In this document: positions 18,332 to 28,472 of the stretch, one piece after another
Position numbering within the stretch: position 1 is the first letter of the stretch
Layout: every line of letters begins with the position of its first letter
Source: Candidatus Electrothrix aestuarii
Lineage (GTDB): Bacteria; Desulfobacterota; Desulfobulbia; Desulfobulbales; Desulfobulbaceae
Direction: 5' to 3'
DNA: 64,000 nt
NCBI GenBank assembly: GCA_032595685.2
Contig: CP159373.1
Coordinates: 207,001-271,000 of the forward strand
Made by a program: the position numbers and the translations under genes
Notes under the pieces: generated by a model
What the model was told of the DNA's origin: nothing
Seen by the model: the letters and a program-made list of their open reading frames with translations, nothing else
The model's database searches: none

Positions 18332-18363
18332 GACTCCGGCGACCAAAAGGTCAAACCGGAGTC
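18332..18363 (-). other. tuf-rpmG intergenic hairpin
   Basis: A strong inverted repeat: GACTCCGG pairs with CCGGAGTC, with an inner GACC-TTTT-GGTC stem. There is no T-tract behind it, so it does not look like a terminator. It may be an RNase processing site separating tuf mRNA from the rpmG-trnW-secE part. The fold is seen, the function inferred. Confidence 0.5.
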
Positions 18364-18406
18364 TCACTCTTCAAGTACAGCTCTATCCAGTACACTGAAC
18401 AGAGTC

Positions 18407-19597
18407 TTACTCGATAATCTCACTAATTACGCCAGCACCTACTGTACGACCACCCTCGCGGATAGCGAAGCGAAGTCCTTCCTGCATAGCGATAGGTGTA
18501 ATCAACTCACCCGTGATATGAATATTATCTCCGGGCATTACCATTTCTACACCGTCCTCAAGAGTACAAATACCGGTCACGTCAGTTGTACGAAAGTAAA
18601 ACTGGGGACGATACCCGTTAAAGAACGGGGTGTGACGACCACCCTCTTCTTTGGTCAAAATATAACACTCGGCCTTAAATTTCTTATGCGGAGTAATAGA
18701 ACCCGGCTTAGCAAGAACCTGACCGCGAACAATTTCTTCACGCTTGGTACCGCGCAACAACGCGCCGATGTTATCACCTGCCTGACCTTCATCAAGAAGC
18801 TTGCGGAACATCTCAACACCGGTGATTGTGGTCTTCTGCGTTTCACGAATACCAACAATCTCAATCTCGTCTCCGACTTTAATAATACCGCTCTCTACAC
18901 GACCAGTAGCAACAGTACCACGACCAGAGATAGAGAAAACATCCTCAACTGGCATCAGGAAAGGTTTGTCAACATCACGCTCCGGTTCCGGAACCCAGGA
19001 ATCAACAGCCTCGATCAGATCCCAGATGCACTTAGTGTGACCTTCATCCTCTGGATTTTCCAAAGCCATCAGGGCAGACCCCTGGATAATTGGAGTATCG
19101 TCACCTGAAAATTCATAATTATCCAGCAACTCACGAAGCTCCATCTCAACAAGTTCAATCAGCTCTTCATCATCAACCTGATCACACTTATTCAGAAAAA
19201 CAACCATTGCAGGAACACCAACCTGACGCGCCAGCAGGATATGCTCGCGAGTCTGTGGCATTGGACCGTCAGTAGCAGCTACAACAAGAATAGCGCCATC
19301 CATCTGAGCAGCACCAGTAATCATATTCTTGATATAGTCAGCATGGCCTGGACAGTCTACATGGGCATAATGACGCCCTTCACTCTCATACTCAACATGA
19401 GCTGTAGCGATAGTAATACCACGCTCTTTTTCTTCAGGAGCCTTATCAATATCACTAAAATCTGTAAAGTTAGCCTGACCCTTTGTTGACAACACCCGCG
19501 TGATAGCCGCCGTCAGGGTAGTCTTCCCATGATCAACATGACCGATGGTTCCAACATTGACATGCGGCTTCGTCCGCTCAAACTTCTCTTTTGCCAT
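18407..19597 (-). CDS. tuf: Elongation factor Tu (copy 2, tRNA-linked copy)
   Basis: A 396-residue EF-Tu equal to the copy at 1925-3115 except Ser37 and Asp209. It follows four tRNA genes in the order Thr-Tyr-Gly-Thr, exactly as tufB follows thrU-tyrU-glyT-thrT in E. coli. It therefore corresponds to tufB, and the tRNA promoter at 20139-20167 likely drives it. Codon differences concentrate at the 5' third and around codon 205; most of the rest is identical in DNA to copy 1. Confidence 0.98.
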   Translation of the reverse strand: MAKEKFERTKPHVNVGTIGHVDHGKTTLTAAITRVLSTKGQANFTDFSDIDKAPEEKERGITIATAHVEYESEGRHYAHVDCPGHADYIKNMITGAAQMDGAILVVAATDGPMPQTREHILLARQVGVPAMVVFLNKCDQVDDEELIELVEMELRELLDNYEFSGDDTPIIQGSALMALENPEDEGHTKCIWDLIEAVDSWVPEPERDVDKPFLMPVEDVFSISGRGTVATGRVESGIIKVGDEIEIVGIRETQKTTITGVEMFRKLLDEGQAGDNIGALLRGTKREEIVRGQVLAKPGSITPHKKFKAECYILTKEEGGRHTPFFNGYRPQFYFRTTDVTGICTLEDGVEMVMPGDNIHITGELITPIAMQEGLRFAIREGGRTVGAGVISEIIE

Positions 19598-19660
19598 TAC
19601 TATGTCTCCCCAGACAATCTTTCCCTTTCTCTACCGACTATCACTCCACATCGGCAAACA

Positions 19661-19735
19661 TGGAGCCCACGACCGGACTTGAACCGGTGACTTCCTCCTT
19701 ACCAAGGAGGTACTCTACCACTGAGTTACGTGGGC
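19661..19735 (-). tRNA. trnT: tRNA-Thr (GGT anticodon)
   Basis: Acceptor GCCCACG pairs with CGTGGGC. The anticodon arm CTCCTTGGTAAGGAG gives anticodon GGT, and the T-loop is GGTTCAAGTCC. The 3' CCA is encoded. Fourth tRNA of the cluster, directly upstream of tuf copy 2. Confidence 0.95.
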
Positions 19736-19759
19736 ACTAACAAAAAAACAAGAAATACA

Positions 19760-19835
19760 TGGAGCGGGAAACGAGACTCGAACTCGCAACCCTCAGCTTG
19801 GAAGGCTGATGCTCTACCAATTGAGCTATTCCCGC
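19760..19835 (-). tRNA. trnG: tRNA-Gly (TCC anticodon)
   Basis: Acceptor GCGGGAA pairs with TTCCCGC. The anticodon arm CAGCCTTCCAAGCTG gives TCC, and the T-loop is AGTTCGAGTCT. CCA is encoded. Third tRNA of the cluster. Confidence 0.95.
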
Positions 19836-19888
19836 TTACGCTCAAAAAAAACAGGCAGCACACACGCACTGCCTATCATGAGCAAAAA

Positions 19889-19973
<85 letters not shown>

Positions 19974-20043
19974 AATTTTGAAAAACAATGAACAACCGTC
20001 AAACCTTAACCAGCCTGACTTCTCTCCATCAACTTTCGTCTTC

Positions 20044-20119
<76 letters not shown>

Positions 20120-20138
20120 GCTATATCTTGTGGCGGAC

Positions 20139-20167
20139 ATTATATATCAGAGCTTTTCCCTTTGCAA
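20139..20167 (-). promoter_or_regulatory. Sigma70-type promoter of the tRNA-tuf operon
   Basis: On the minus strand TTGCAA and TATAAT are separated by exactly 17 bases. A GC-rich stretch (GTCCGCC) follows the -10 box, as in promoters of stable RNA genes under stringent control. Transcription would start a few bases before tRNA-Thr(TGT). This is the clearest promoter in the window. Confidence 0.8.
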
Positions 20168-20187
20168 GCTTTTTTTTCAATTTAAAC

Positions 20188-20219
20188 AAAAAAACCAGAC
20201 TCGAAAGTCTGGTTTTTTT
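20188..20219. terminator. Bidirectional intrinsic terminator after qmoC
   Basis: A seven-base-pair stem CCAGACT/AGTCTGG with a CGAA tetraloop is flanked by seven A on one side and seven T on the other, so it can end transcription from either direction. It separates the qmo operon from the tRNA promoter that lies 20 bases downstream. Confidence 0.9.
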
Positions 20220-20252
20220 GTTTTCCTCAAAGGAAGCCAAAAAAGCGCCTGC

Positions 20253-21476
20253 TTATCCCTTATTTACCGGGTTTTTCACATACGCAGAGTCTCTGTACTT
20301 CTCAAAGGTCATTGCACAAGTTCTATAAACCAGATGCGCAAATTTAGTGTAGGGCATATAGAGGAACAGCATCATAACAGATACCAAATGCAGGTAATAA
20401 ACAAGGTATCCCAGCTTTACTGTCCCTAACAGGCGCAATATCTCGGCACCCAGACCGGTTACACCAACTCCGGCAATCATCCAGATCAGAAACCAGTCAT
20501 AGAAGGTATTACCAGCCTGCTTCTTCTCTACCATTTGATTGCGATTGCCCCAGAGAATGGCAATACCGACAATCAACGCGATCGCAGCAACGTTAGCTAC
20601 CATCTTTACAGGATTCATCATAGACATAGGTCCATGCAATGACGGCCAAAAGCGACCGAGAACATCCTGAGAAACCAATGAGTAGATCGTAACGAAGAAC
20701 AGCGCAATAAAGGCCCACATCAGCGGCTGATGACCACGAACTCGATCCTGATTGGTCTCGCATTTCTTGAAGCGATCATGCTGAACAATCTCGATAACAG
20801 AAGGCCAGAGAAATTCTTTGACAAACTGAGGAACCGAAGGACGATACAGGGCTTCACCAACGCCAGCGTTATCACTCATCTTCTTCCACAGCGCTGTCAC
20901 CCCTTTAAAGGAGGCAAAAGCCGCCAAGGTAGCGGTGGGAATCATAAAGGAGTTAATAAAAGTCACGTTCTTGGTCAACAGCTTAATGCCGAAGATGCTT
21001 ACATAGCCTCCACCAAAGAAATTAGTATAACCGGCATGAAGAAACTCTTCCGCAGAAAGAACATGTGAGCCGGAAATCAGCCACACCAGGAGAACCACGA
21101 CGGCTGGTATCAAAACAAGAAAAGGTAAGTTCTTTCCTGATGAAGCTAAGTTAGCCAACGGCGCAGGCCAACCATAAAATTTGTAGGCATAGGCGCGAAT
21201 TGCCCCCATGACATCACCCGGCTTTGCACCGCGCGGGCAATAGGCTGTACAATCACCGCAGTGGTGACAGAGCAGCGTGTTAGGATCACCCATCAATTTA
21301 TCCTTCAATCCCCATTGCGAATAAATCATCTGCTGACGGGGAAAAGGATTTTCATCGGTGGAAAGAGGACAGACCACGGAACAGGTGGCGCACTGGAAGC
21401 ATTTTTTCAGGGTATCGCCCCCGGCCTCCTTCATGTCCTTAATAAATTCAATATCTGGTTGGACGTTCATAGACAT
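20253..21476 (-). CDS. qmoC: Quinone-interacting membrane-bound oxidoreductase subunit C
   Basis: The start is the ATG of MSMNVQPDIEFIKDM because AGGAGG lies five bases upstream; the open frame runs ten codons further up. The 407-residue protein fuses an HdrC-like ferredoxin domain (CFQCATCSVVCPL and CHHCGDCTAYCPRG, first 90 residues) to an HdrE-like cytochrome b membrane part with about six helices. It is the quinol-facing subunit of QmoABC. In sulfate reducers Qmo is thought to pass electrons from menaquinol to AprBA. Last gene of the operon. Confidence 0.96.
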   Translation of the reverse strand: MSMNVQPDIEFIKDMKEAGGDTLKKCFQCATCSVVCPLSTDENPFPRQQMIYSQWGLKDKLMGDPNTLLCHHCGDCTAYCPRGAKPGDVMGAIRAYAYKFYGWPAPLANLASSGKNLPFLVLIPAVVVLLVWLISGSHVLSAEEFLHAGYTNFFGGGYVSIFGIKLLTKNVTFINSFMIPTATLAAFASFKGVTALWKKMSDNAGVGEALYRPSVPQFVKEFLWPSVIEIVQHDRFKKCETNQDRVRGHQPLMWAFIALFFVTIYSLVSQDVLGRFWPSLHGPMSMMNPVKMVANVAAIALIVGIAILWGNRNQMVEKKQAGNTFYDWFLIWMIAGVGVTGLGAEILRLLGTVKLGYLVYYLHLVSVMMLFLYMPYTKFAHLVYRTCAMTFEKYRDSAYVKNPVNKG

Positions 21477-21534
21477 TTTCTCCTCCTGTCCTGAAAGCTT
21501 TTTCAAGATGTCGAAACGATGATTTTTAACAGAA

Positions 21535-21570
21535 AATCCGTATCCACCTTAACAGAGGCGAATACGGATT
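21535..21570 (-). other. qmoB-qmoC intergenic hairpin
   Basis: The transcript between qmoB and qmoC folds a 14-base-pair stem (AATCCGTATTCGCC with GGTGGATACGGATT, two G-T pairs) with an eight-base loop and no T-tract. It probably stabilises or processes the mRNA rather than terminating it. It may set the level of qmoC relative to qmoAB. Confidence 0.55.
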
Positions 21571-21586
21571 CAACACAACAGAGAGG

Positions 21587-23839
21587 TTAGAAGCCCTTGA
21601 ACGGGTTCGGCCCCATCTCAATAATCGACTCAACAAACTCGTCAATAATTTCAGGAATCTTATCGTAGTCGGAGATAGCTACCTGCTCGGCAGCACAACG
21701 CTCCGGCTCAAGCCCCAGGGTCCCCAGGGTTTCACCGATATTCTCCATACGCTTACTGGCGATTTCAGAGCCTTTGACAAAATGACACTGGTAGTTATCG
21801 CCGTAGCGACAACCGAGGAGCAGAACACCGTCCATACCCGAGGACATCGCATCCTTGATCCAAACCATATTCACGGAACCAAGACAACGGACCGGAATGA
21901 AACGGACCAGAGTATTCATCTTGTTGTGGCGCATACCAGACATATCGATTGCAGGGTACGCATCGTTCTCGCAGACAAAAACTGCGATGCGGAGCTTATC
22001 CTCATCATCATCCGGAACTTCGATGGACTTAACCATAGAGCCGATCATATCGACGTTGTAATCTGCAAAACCGATAATACGCTCAGGGCAAGCACCCATA
22101 CAGGTACCGCAACGACGACAACGGGTCGGGTTAGGCAGCGGGGTTCCCTTGGCATCATCATCCAGAGCGCCAAAGGGGCATTCCTCTGTACAGCGCTTAC
22201 ACTGGGTACAACGCTGGAAGAAGAAATCAGGATAGGTCTGATCACCGGAACGCGGATGAACCGCCACACCACGATCAGCAGACTCAATACATTGAATAGC
22301 CTTCAGTGCAGCACCGGTGGCATCATCAATGGTCTCTTCCATAGTCTCTGCTTTACGAACGCCACCACAGGCGTAGACGCCGGTACGGCGGGTCTCGTAT
22401 GGAAAGCAGATGAAGTGCGAATCAGCATACCCATCAAAAAGATCCAGGTCCAGGAAGCCCGGTCCCTGACGATAGGCCAGGTTAATGGTGGACTCGTCTA
22501 CGGTGGTCGGAACCATACCGGCTGCCAGAACAACCATGTCCACGTTAAGCTCAAGGTCTTCGCCCAGCAGGGTATTCTCGGCACTCACCTTTAGGCTCCC
22601 GCCAGCTTCTTCCACCTTAGTGACAGTCGCCTTGGTCATGAAGACACCATCACGCTGCTGCATCCCCTTATAGAACAACTCGGTATTCCCCGGGGTACGC
22701 ATATGCTGATAGAGAATATAGGCCTGGGCATTATCACCGTTGTCATCACAGACATACTGAGCCTGCTTCAGAGCAACCATAGAGGTAACGGAGTTACAGT
22801 ACGGGAAGTCACGATCATTATCGGTGCTACCAGGGCTCTGAATAAAGGCAACCTTGGCAGGTACTTTCCCCTGTTTTGCCAGACGCTCAAACTCAGCATT
22901 GGTCACAACGTTCTGCAGGGTGCCGTGTCCCAAGTGCTCGAATTCAGAAACATCTGCCGGACGCCAGCCTGTAGCCAGTACAACAGCACCAACTAACTCA
23001 GCATCAGGGTTGGTCTCGGTGTAGACTTTCAGACCGTCATTGGGATCTTCCATCTCCCCTTTCTCAATCTTATCACGCTCGTCAACACCAACTTTTGCCG
23101 GAGCATCCCACTCAGACTTAGTACCAGCGGCCTTCAGGGTAACCCGGAATTCACCAGGCGCACCGCTAATACGGGCAACCTCGGTTTCGGTTTTAATGGT
23201 GATCTTGTCATTGCTGGTAACAGCTGCGATCATCTGCTCAATGTTCGGCTCTTCCAGCTCGCTGTACGGATAAGAAGTAGGGAACATCTTACGCCATCCC
23301 AGAGCCTTACCGCCCAGCTTGTCAGTTTTTTCTATGATGGTTACTTCGTAGCCAGCCTTTGCTGCTTCAGTTGCAGCAGTCAAACCGGCAATACCACCAC
23401 CCATCACCAGAATGCTCTTGGTGATCTGCTCCATCTGATAAGGAACAGGCACCTCGCTCTTCTTAGCGCGGGTTACTGCCATGCGGACATAGTCCTCACC
23501 GACTTCCTGCAGGAACTCGGCTGCTGTCTCGTCTTCCTCATCTGGCTGAGCAGTCCATGCAACATGCTCACGCAGGTTACCACGAATGGTAATAGTTCCT
23601 TCGCCATAGCTAAAGGTGTCCTGCATTACCCGAGGAGAACAGGCGCAAACAACAACAGTGTTAACACCTTTTTCCTCTATATCCTTCTTGATCAGAGCCT
23701 GACCTTCTTCACCGCAGAGACAGGCATGCTCCTGCATCTCCATACCGGTTTCAGAAGCAGCGCTCTTCAGACCATCAACATCAAGAACGTCACCGATACT
23801 GCACCCTGTGCAAAGATACGCACCATATACTTTATCCAT
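21587..23839 (-). CDS. qmoB: Quinone-interacting membrane-bound oxidoreductase subunit B
   Basis: The start is the ATG of MDKVYGAYLCTGCSIG, behind GGAGGAAATCA. The 750-residue protein is HdrA-like. It has a FAD Rossmann motif (MGGGIAGLTAATEAAKAGYE, about residue 145), two 4Fe-4S sites (CTQCKRCTEECPFGA and CRRCGTCMGACPERI) and a C-terminal MvhD-like domain (HNKMNTLVRFIPVRCLGSVN, GVLLLGC). Cytoplasmic subunit of Qmo; the family is related to electron-bifurcating heterodisulfide reductases. It follows qmoA by ten bases. Confidence 0.96.
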   Translation of the reverse strand: MDKVYGAYLCTGCSIGDVLDVDGLKSAASETGMEMQEHACLCGEEGQALIKKDIEEKGVNTVVVCACSPRVMQDTFSYGEGTITIRGNLREHVAWTAQPDEEDETAAEFLQEVGEDYVRMAVTRAKKSEVPVPYQMEQITKSILVMGGGIAGLTAATEAAKAGYEVTIIEKTDKLGGKALGWRKMFPTSYPYSELEEPNIEQMIAAVTSNDKITIKTETEVARISGAPGEFRVTLKAAGTKSEWDAPAKVGVDERDKIEKGEMEDPNDGLKVYTETNPDAELVGAVVLATGWRPADVSEFEHLGHGTLQNVVTNAEFERLAKQGKVPAKVAFIQSPGSTDNDRDFPYCNSVTSMVALKQAQYVCDDNGDNAQAYILYQHMRTPGNTELFYKGMQQRDGVFMTKATVTKVEEAGGSLKVSAENTLLGEDLELNVDMVVLAAGMVPTTVDESTINLAYRQGPGFLDLDLFDGYADSHFICFPYETRRTGVYACGGVRKAETMEETIDDATGAALKAIQCIESADRGVAVHPRSGDQTYPDFFFQRCTQCKRCTEECPFGALDDDAKGTPLPNPTRCRRCGTCMGACPERIIGFADYNVDMIGSMVKSIEVPDDDEDKLRIAVFVCENDAYPAIDMSGMRHNKMNTLVRFIPVRCLGSVNMVWIKDAMSSGMDGVLLLGCRYGDNYQCHFVKGSEIASKRMENIGETLGTLGLEPERCAAEQVAISDYDKIPEIIDEFVESIIEMGPNPFKGF

Positions 23840-23849
23840 TGATTTCCTC

Positions 23850-25103
23850 CTACTGTGCGTTCTGGATTGCTTTAAGAGCTGCGGCAGTAGCAGATTGCGT
23901 ACTGGTGTACACATCGGATGCTGACTTGGCGCAACCGGCGGCGATCATACCTTTCTCCGGCTCAGAAACAACAAAACCGTTGCCGTCCATCTTCAGCCCA
24001 AGGGCCTGACCTTGCTCACCAAGAGCAGGCTGCATGCCTGTGGCCAAAACGCACATATCAACCTTCTGCTGCACCTTGCCGCCACCAACTGCATCCTCAG
24101 CCACAACGGTTACACCGCCATCAGTTTCAGCAACGATATCAGCAACCTTTCCTTTGATGAACTCTGCATTTTCATAGGTTCTGAGTTGCTCACGGAAATG
24201 CTCATACTTACCAGGAGTACGCAGATCAATGTAGAAAACATAGATCTTGGCATCAGGATAGCGCTCACGAACATAAGTCATCTGCTTAAAAGTAGCCATA
24301 CAGCAGATGTAGGAACAATATTCCAGGTGATTCTCATCACGCGAACCAGCACACTGAACAAATGCGATAGACTCAATCTCTTTGTCATCACCAGGACGCA
24401 GGATCTTTCCACCCGTCGGTCCATTGGGTGCAGCCATGCGCTCCATCATCATATTGCTGATAATGGCAGGAGAAGACTCAGGCTTCAGGTTCTCAAGTTT
24501 GCTCCGATCATACGGATTCCAACCTGTTGCCCAGACAATAGAACTTACATTTAATGTAAAGGTTTCGGCAGCCATCTCGGTATCAATGGCATTGTACTTA
24601 CAAGCACCTTTAATAGCCTCTAGACTATCAGCAGAACAGGCATCTTTTTCCAACACATAACGTCGAGGGAAAGCCATCTCATGGGGCAGGTAAATCGCCT
24701 TGCTTTTGTTCATGCCCAGGTTAAAGGCATTATCAATCTCGTCGGTGCATGCCTCGGCGCAATCTCCGCAAGCTGTACAATTGGAGTTGACATAACGAGG
24801 AGCTGTCTCCAGCGTCACCTCGTAGTTACCCGGTCCGCCAGACACTGACTTGACCGTGGTCATAGTGTAAGGACGGATTTTCCGGTTGTTCTTTACCCGC
24901 TTGAAATTGATTTCTAATCCGCAGGTGGGGGGACAAAGTTTCGGGAAATACTGGTTCAGCTGGGCCACACGGCCGCCGAAGTACGGATTTTTTTCGATAA
25001 TATAGACATCATTACCCACTTCCGCAGCTTCCAGCGCAGCGGTCAAACCGCTAATACCGCCGCCAACAACCAGTACCGCACCAGTTTTTGAAGCATCACT
25101 CAT
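23850..25103 (-). CDS. qmoA: Quinone-interacting membrane-bound oxidoreductase subunit A
   Basis: A 417-residue HdrA-type flavoprotein. It has VVGGGISGLTAALEAAEVGN near the N-terminus for FAD, the CPPTCGLEINFKRV segment (residues about 57-70), and a 4Fe-4S-like CTACGDCAEAC. GGAGG lies seven bases before the ATG. First gene of qmoABC. It starts 251 bases after aprA, across a terminator, so expression from read-through or an own promoter is possible. Confidence 0.96.
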   Translation of the reverse strand: MSDASKTGAVLVVGGGISGLTAALEAAEVGNDVYIIEKNPYFGGRVAQLNQYFPKLCPPTCGLEINFKRVKNNRKIRPYTMTTVKSVSGGPGNYEVTLETAPRYVNSNCTACGDCAEACTDEIDNAFNLGMNKSKAIYLPHEMAFPRRYVLEKDACSADSLEAIKGACKYNAIDTEMAAETFTLNVSSIVWATGWNPYDRSKLENLKPESSPAIISNMMMERMAAPNGPTGGKILRPGDDKEIESIAFVQCAGSRDENHLEYCSYICCMATFKQMTYVRERYPDAKIYVFYIDLRTPGKYEHFREQLRTYENAEFIKGKVADIVAETDGGVTVVAEDAVGGGKVQQKVDMCVLATGMQPALGEQGQALGLKMDGNGFVVSEPEKGMIAAGCAKSASDVYTSTQSATAAALKAIQNAQ

Positions 25104-25227
25104 GCCAAACCTCCATAAAAACTGCTGGTATTGATAAATTGGTTATTTCTGGTTCAATAGAAAAGCATATATATTCAATATGCTGCTCAATTCAAACAAA
25201 AAAACTCACGTTCTTTCCGCCGGACAC

Positions 25228-25261
25228 AAAAAACTCCAGACCTCGTAAACGGGGCCTGGAG
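25228..25261 (-). terminator. Intrinsic terminator after aprA
   Basis: In transcript orientation CTCCAGGCCCCG pairs with CGAGGTCTGGAG (one mismatch, one wobble) around a TTTA loop and is followed by TTTTTTGTG. It sits between aprA and qmoA. It could uncouple aprBA from qmoABC or let a fraction through, giving more AprBA than Qmo. Confidence 0.8.
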
Positions 25262-25354
25262 ATTTAATCTGACGATACCGGTTAAGTTCTGAATCAAACC
25301 TAACCGGGCAGAAGAATAAAGTCCTCTGCCCGTCATATTACCGCCCCTGAATCC

Positions 25355-27370
25355 TTAGATCCACGGATCGGTCTCTACGATGTTGATACACTCAACTTTC
25401 TCACACTTCCACTCCTGGGTCTTCGGATCGAAGGTGGAGTTAACGAAAGCCTTCCAGTTCTCGTCATCACAGGTCGGGAAGTCAGAGCGATAGTAGAAGC
25501 CCGGGTAGCGGGACTCTTTACGGAACTCGATGTGACGAATGTGGGTCTCAACACACCAGATACGGTGGTAGTTTTCCCAAGCGCGCATCAGCTCATGCAG
25601 GTCGCCAGCAGCCATCTTCTCAGCATCTTCACGCAGCATACGGAGGAGATCCAAACAGATGTTCAGAAGCTTACCAGAGGTCATGTAGTAGGTTGCAACA
25701 CCACCACCGTACTCATCGGTAGCCTTCATGAGACGCATCATCAGACCGGTCGGCTTGCAGTAGTTGGGGTTGACATCCTGATGGGTGGTTGCACCTACGT
25801 GCTCCAGGTAGCGGGTTACCGGGGCGTAGATCTCAGCAGCCAGCTCTTCAGCAGTCTGCGCCAACTCAGGCTGGAAATCAGCGTTGTCGCGACAGTATTT
25901 CACCATCTGCTTACCAACGATACGACCTTCGGTGTGTGAACCAGAGGAAAACTTATGACCAGAAGCACCAACACCATCACCAGCGGTGAACAGACCATCA
26001 ACGGTGGTCATACGGTTGTAGCCCCATTTGTACTGATGTGAACGAGGACCATCAACGGTTGGAACCCAATCTTCGTCCGGTCCAGAGGTCCAGATACCGC
26101 AACAACCGGAGTGAGATCCGAGCATGTACGGTTCGGTCGGCATAATTTCAGAACCAACTTTCTCCGGCTCAATGTTCATACCGGCCCACAGACCAGCCTG
26201 ACCAACGGACATATCCAGGAAATCTTCCCAAGCCTCAGACTCAAGATGCTTCCAGAATTTCTTTACGGACTTCTCGTCCATGCCAGCGTCACGACGCTCA
26301 TCCAAGAAGGCGTTCAGCGCTACGTCGGTAGCCATGTAGATCGGACCACGTCCTTCCTTCAGCTCATTAAGCATCAGGTGGTTACGCAGACAGGTCGGGG
26401 TAACAGCAGACTGACCGTAAGGCATGAACTTAGACAGCTCTTCCTTTACAGCGTCGGTATTGGCGTAGAACTCACCGTTACCATTCTGTACTTTAGCCTT
26501 GAACAGAAGGAACCAAGCACCAACAGGACCATAACCATCTTTGAAACGAGCCGGGGTGAAACGATTTTCCATCATGGTCAGGGTAGCACCAACCTGAGCA
26601 CACATGGTGTAGGTAGAACCTGCGTTCCATACTGGGTACCATGCTCGACCTTTACCCTCACCAGTAGAACGAGGACGGAAGATGTTTACCGCACCACCGC
26701 AAGCTACCAGAGCAGTCTTACATTTGAATACATGAACTTTGTTCTCACGGGTAGAGAAACCAACAGCACCAGCAATGTGGTTCTCTTTGTTCTTGTCGAG
26801 CAGCATCTTCACGATGAAGATACGCTCCATGATGTTCTCTTCACCCAGAGCCTTCTTAGCAGCCTCAGCAACGATGCACTTATAAGACTCACCGTTGATC
26901 ATGATCTGCCATTTACCGGTACGTACAGGCTGTCCACCCTCACGCAGGGTCGGAGCAGGCTTAGCACCGTCCAGGTTCTCGCCGTTCTCGTCTTTCTTCC
27001 AAATGGGCAGACCCCACTCTTCGAACAGCTTAACAGACTCATCCACGTGACGTCCGAGATCGTAGATCAAATCCTCACGAACAACGCCCATCAGGTCGTT
27101 ACGGACCATCTTTACGTAGTTCTCAATCTCATTCTCACCGATATAGGTATTGATAGCAGAAAGCCCCTGAGCAACAGCACCAGAACGCTCCATGGAAGCC
27201 TTATCAACCAGCTGAATTTTCAGATCAGCAGGTGCCCACTTTTTGATCTCAAAAGCTGCACCACAAGCTCCCATACCGCCACCGACGATCAGCACATCAG
27301 TCTCATGCTCTACAATCTCAGGGTTGGCAATAGCAGCCAGCTCACCTTTCGGCTTATTTGGTAACGCCAT
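25355..27370 (-). CDS. aprA: Adenylylsulfate reductase alpha subunit
   Basis: A 671-residue flavoprotein that reduces APS to sulfite and AMP in dissimilatory sulfate reduction. A FAD-binding VLIVGGGMGACGAAFEIKKW lies near residue 30, and the SGSHTEGRIVGKQMVKYC region toward the C-terminal half is typical of AprA. The ATG is chosen over a TTG two codons upstream because AAGGAG is eight bases before it. It partners with AprB, encoded 51 bases upstream. Confidence 0.98.
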   Translation of the reverse strand: MALPNKPKGELAAIANPEIVEHETDVLIVGGGMGACGAAFEIKKWAPADLKIQLVDKASMERSGAVAQGLSAINTYIGENEIENYVKMVRNDLMGVVREDLIYDLGRHVDESVKLFEEWGLPIWKKDENGENLDGAKPAPTLREGGQPVRTGKWQIMINGESYKCIVAEAAKKALGEENIMERIFIVKMLLDKNKENHIAGAVGFSTRENKVHVFKCKTALVACGGAVNIFRPRSTGEGKGRAWYPVWNAGSTYTMCAQVGATLTMMENRFTPARFKDGYGPVGAWFLLFKAKVQNGNGEFYANTDAVKEELSKFMPYGQSAVTPTCLRNHLMLNELKEGRGPIYMATDVALNAFLDERRDAGMDEKSVKKFWKHLESEAWEDFLDMSVGQAGLWAGMNIEPEKVGSEIMPTEPYMLGSHSGCCGIWTSGPDEDWVPTVDGPRSHQYKWGYNRMTTVDGLFTAGDGVGASGHKFSSGSHTEGRIVGKQMVKYCRDNADFQPELAQTAEELAAEIYAPVTRYLEHVGATTHQDVNPNYCKPTGLMMRLMKATDEYGGGVATYYMTSGKLLNICLDLLRMLREDAEKMAAGDLHELMRAWENYHRIWCVETHIRHIEFRKESRYPGFYYRSDFPTCDDENWKAFVNSTFDPKTQEWKCEKVECINIVETDPWI

Positions 27371-27421
27371 ATTCAAATCTCCTTATATATCAAACATTAG
27401 AAATATTATATCTACTCAGTA

Positions 27422-27847
27422 CTAAGCAAGCATGGTGGGCTTTTTCAGCTCAGTCTCAAGCGTCAGGCACTCGTCATCCAGATTTACACCTTTCTCATCA
27501 GGATAAGCGTTAGCACTACCTTCAGCAGTTGTGCGGATCGGGAACTTAAAACGCTTGACATTGCCGTTACGGAATTTGATGGTCCACATAATGGAGTCAG
27601 AAGAACGCATAGGATGTACCTGACCGCCCATAGGTACGAAGTCATCATAACCGCGAACAGCGATAGCACCCTGCGGACAGATCTTAACACAGGAGTAACA
27701 CTCCCAGCATGCATCCGGTTCCTGATTGTACGCCTTCATCTCTTCGGTGTTCAGCACCATCAGGTCATTGGGGCAGATGTACATACAAGCGGTTTTATCA
27801 CCACCCTTGCAACCATCACATTTCTCTGGATTTACGTAACTTGGCAT
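27422..27847 (-). CDS. aprB: Adenylylsulfate reductase beta subunit
   Basis: A 141-residue iron-sulfur protein with two 4Fe-4S sites: CDGCKGGDKTACMYICP (residues 10-26, with the insertion typical of AprB) and CWECYSCVKICPQGA. A C-terminal tail embraces AprA in known structures. AGGAGG precedes the ATG. It is the first gene of apr-qmo and passes electrons to the FAD of AprA. Confidence 0.98.
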   Translation of the reverse strand: MPSYVNPEKCDGCKGGDKTACMYICPNDLMVLNTEEMKAYNQEPDACWECYSCVKICPQGAIAVRGYDDFVPMGGQVHPMRSSDSIMWTIKFRNGNVKRFKFPIRTTAEGSANAYPDEKGVNLDDECLTLETELKKPTMLA

Positions 27848-28472
27848 TTAACTACCTCCTCATAGGATTTTCATTATGATAGCGCTCATCCGCCATCACA
27901 TTAAGATCTACCACAAAAAATTAAACTCAAAGATCCACCGCATTCAATTAGCATCCCGAGGGAGAGCAAATCAAGGCATTGCGTCTGCTATCTTTGTATT
28001 TCGTCCTAAAAATTTTATATTCACTCCTTACAACAATCACTGGATTATCTCTGGAGTGAGTCCTTTAATAATTTGTTGTTTGACGAATGTCAAGGAAAAA
28101 TCGAATGCCTCTTCATGCAAGTACCTGTTATCCTTTTTATCAAAAAAACTCATGATTTCTATCAAAAAACCATCAAAGTCATCTGTTTTTACCGTAATCT
28201 GAATAATAATCAGGAGGTCAGATGCTTTTCAAGGACGTTCCAACAGCACCCTGCTTGTGAAGGAATAAAGCACACCTCTGTAAGGGCTGGACAAGGACCG
28301 CTTCACAAAATCTATCTTGACAGAATTAAGGCAAAGGGGTACGAGTGTATCTATTTGGTTTCGTCGTACCTTATGGAGTTTTTTTCGTTTACCATTTTTA
28401 TATCCTTATAGCAATTCGCTGATAACGAGAACCTTCCTCCTTACACATGCATCTCCTGGGAAGACATTTACC
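27848..28472. other. Divergent intergenic region between aprB and apbE
   Basis: These 625 bases separate two divergently transcribed units and carry no convincing gene. A weak -35/-10 pair (TTAATG, 17 bases, TATCAT) points toward aprB, about 30 bases before its ribosome site. The AT-rich stretch around 28060-28200 could hold the apbE/nqr promoter, but I see no clean consensus. Several short open frames here lack ribosome sites and family features. Confidence 0.4.

Noticed and set aside
27876-28411. Short plus-strand open frames between aprB and apbE
   Set aside because: AT-rich, overlapping each other, no ribosome sites; more likely regulatory DNA.
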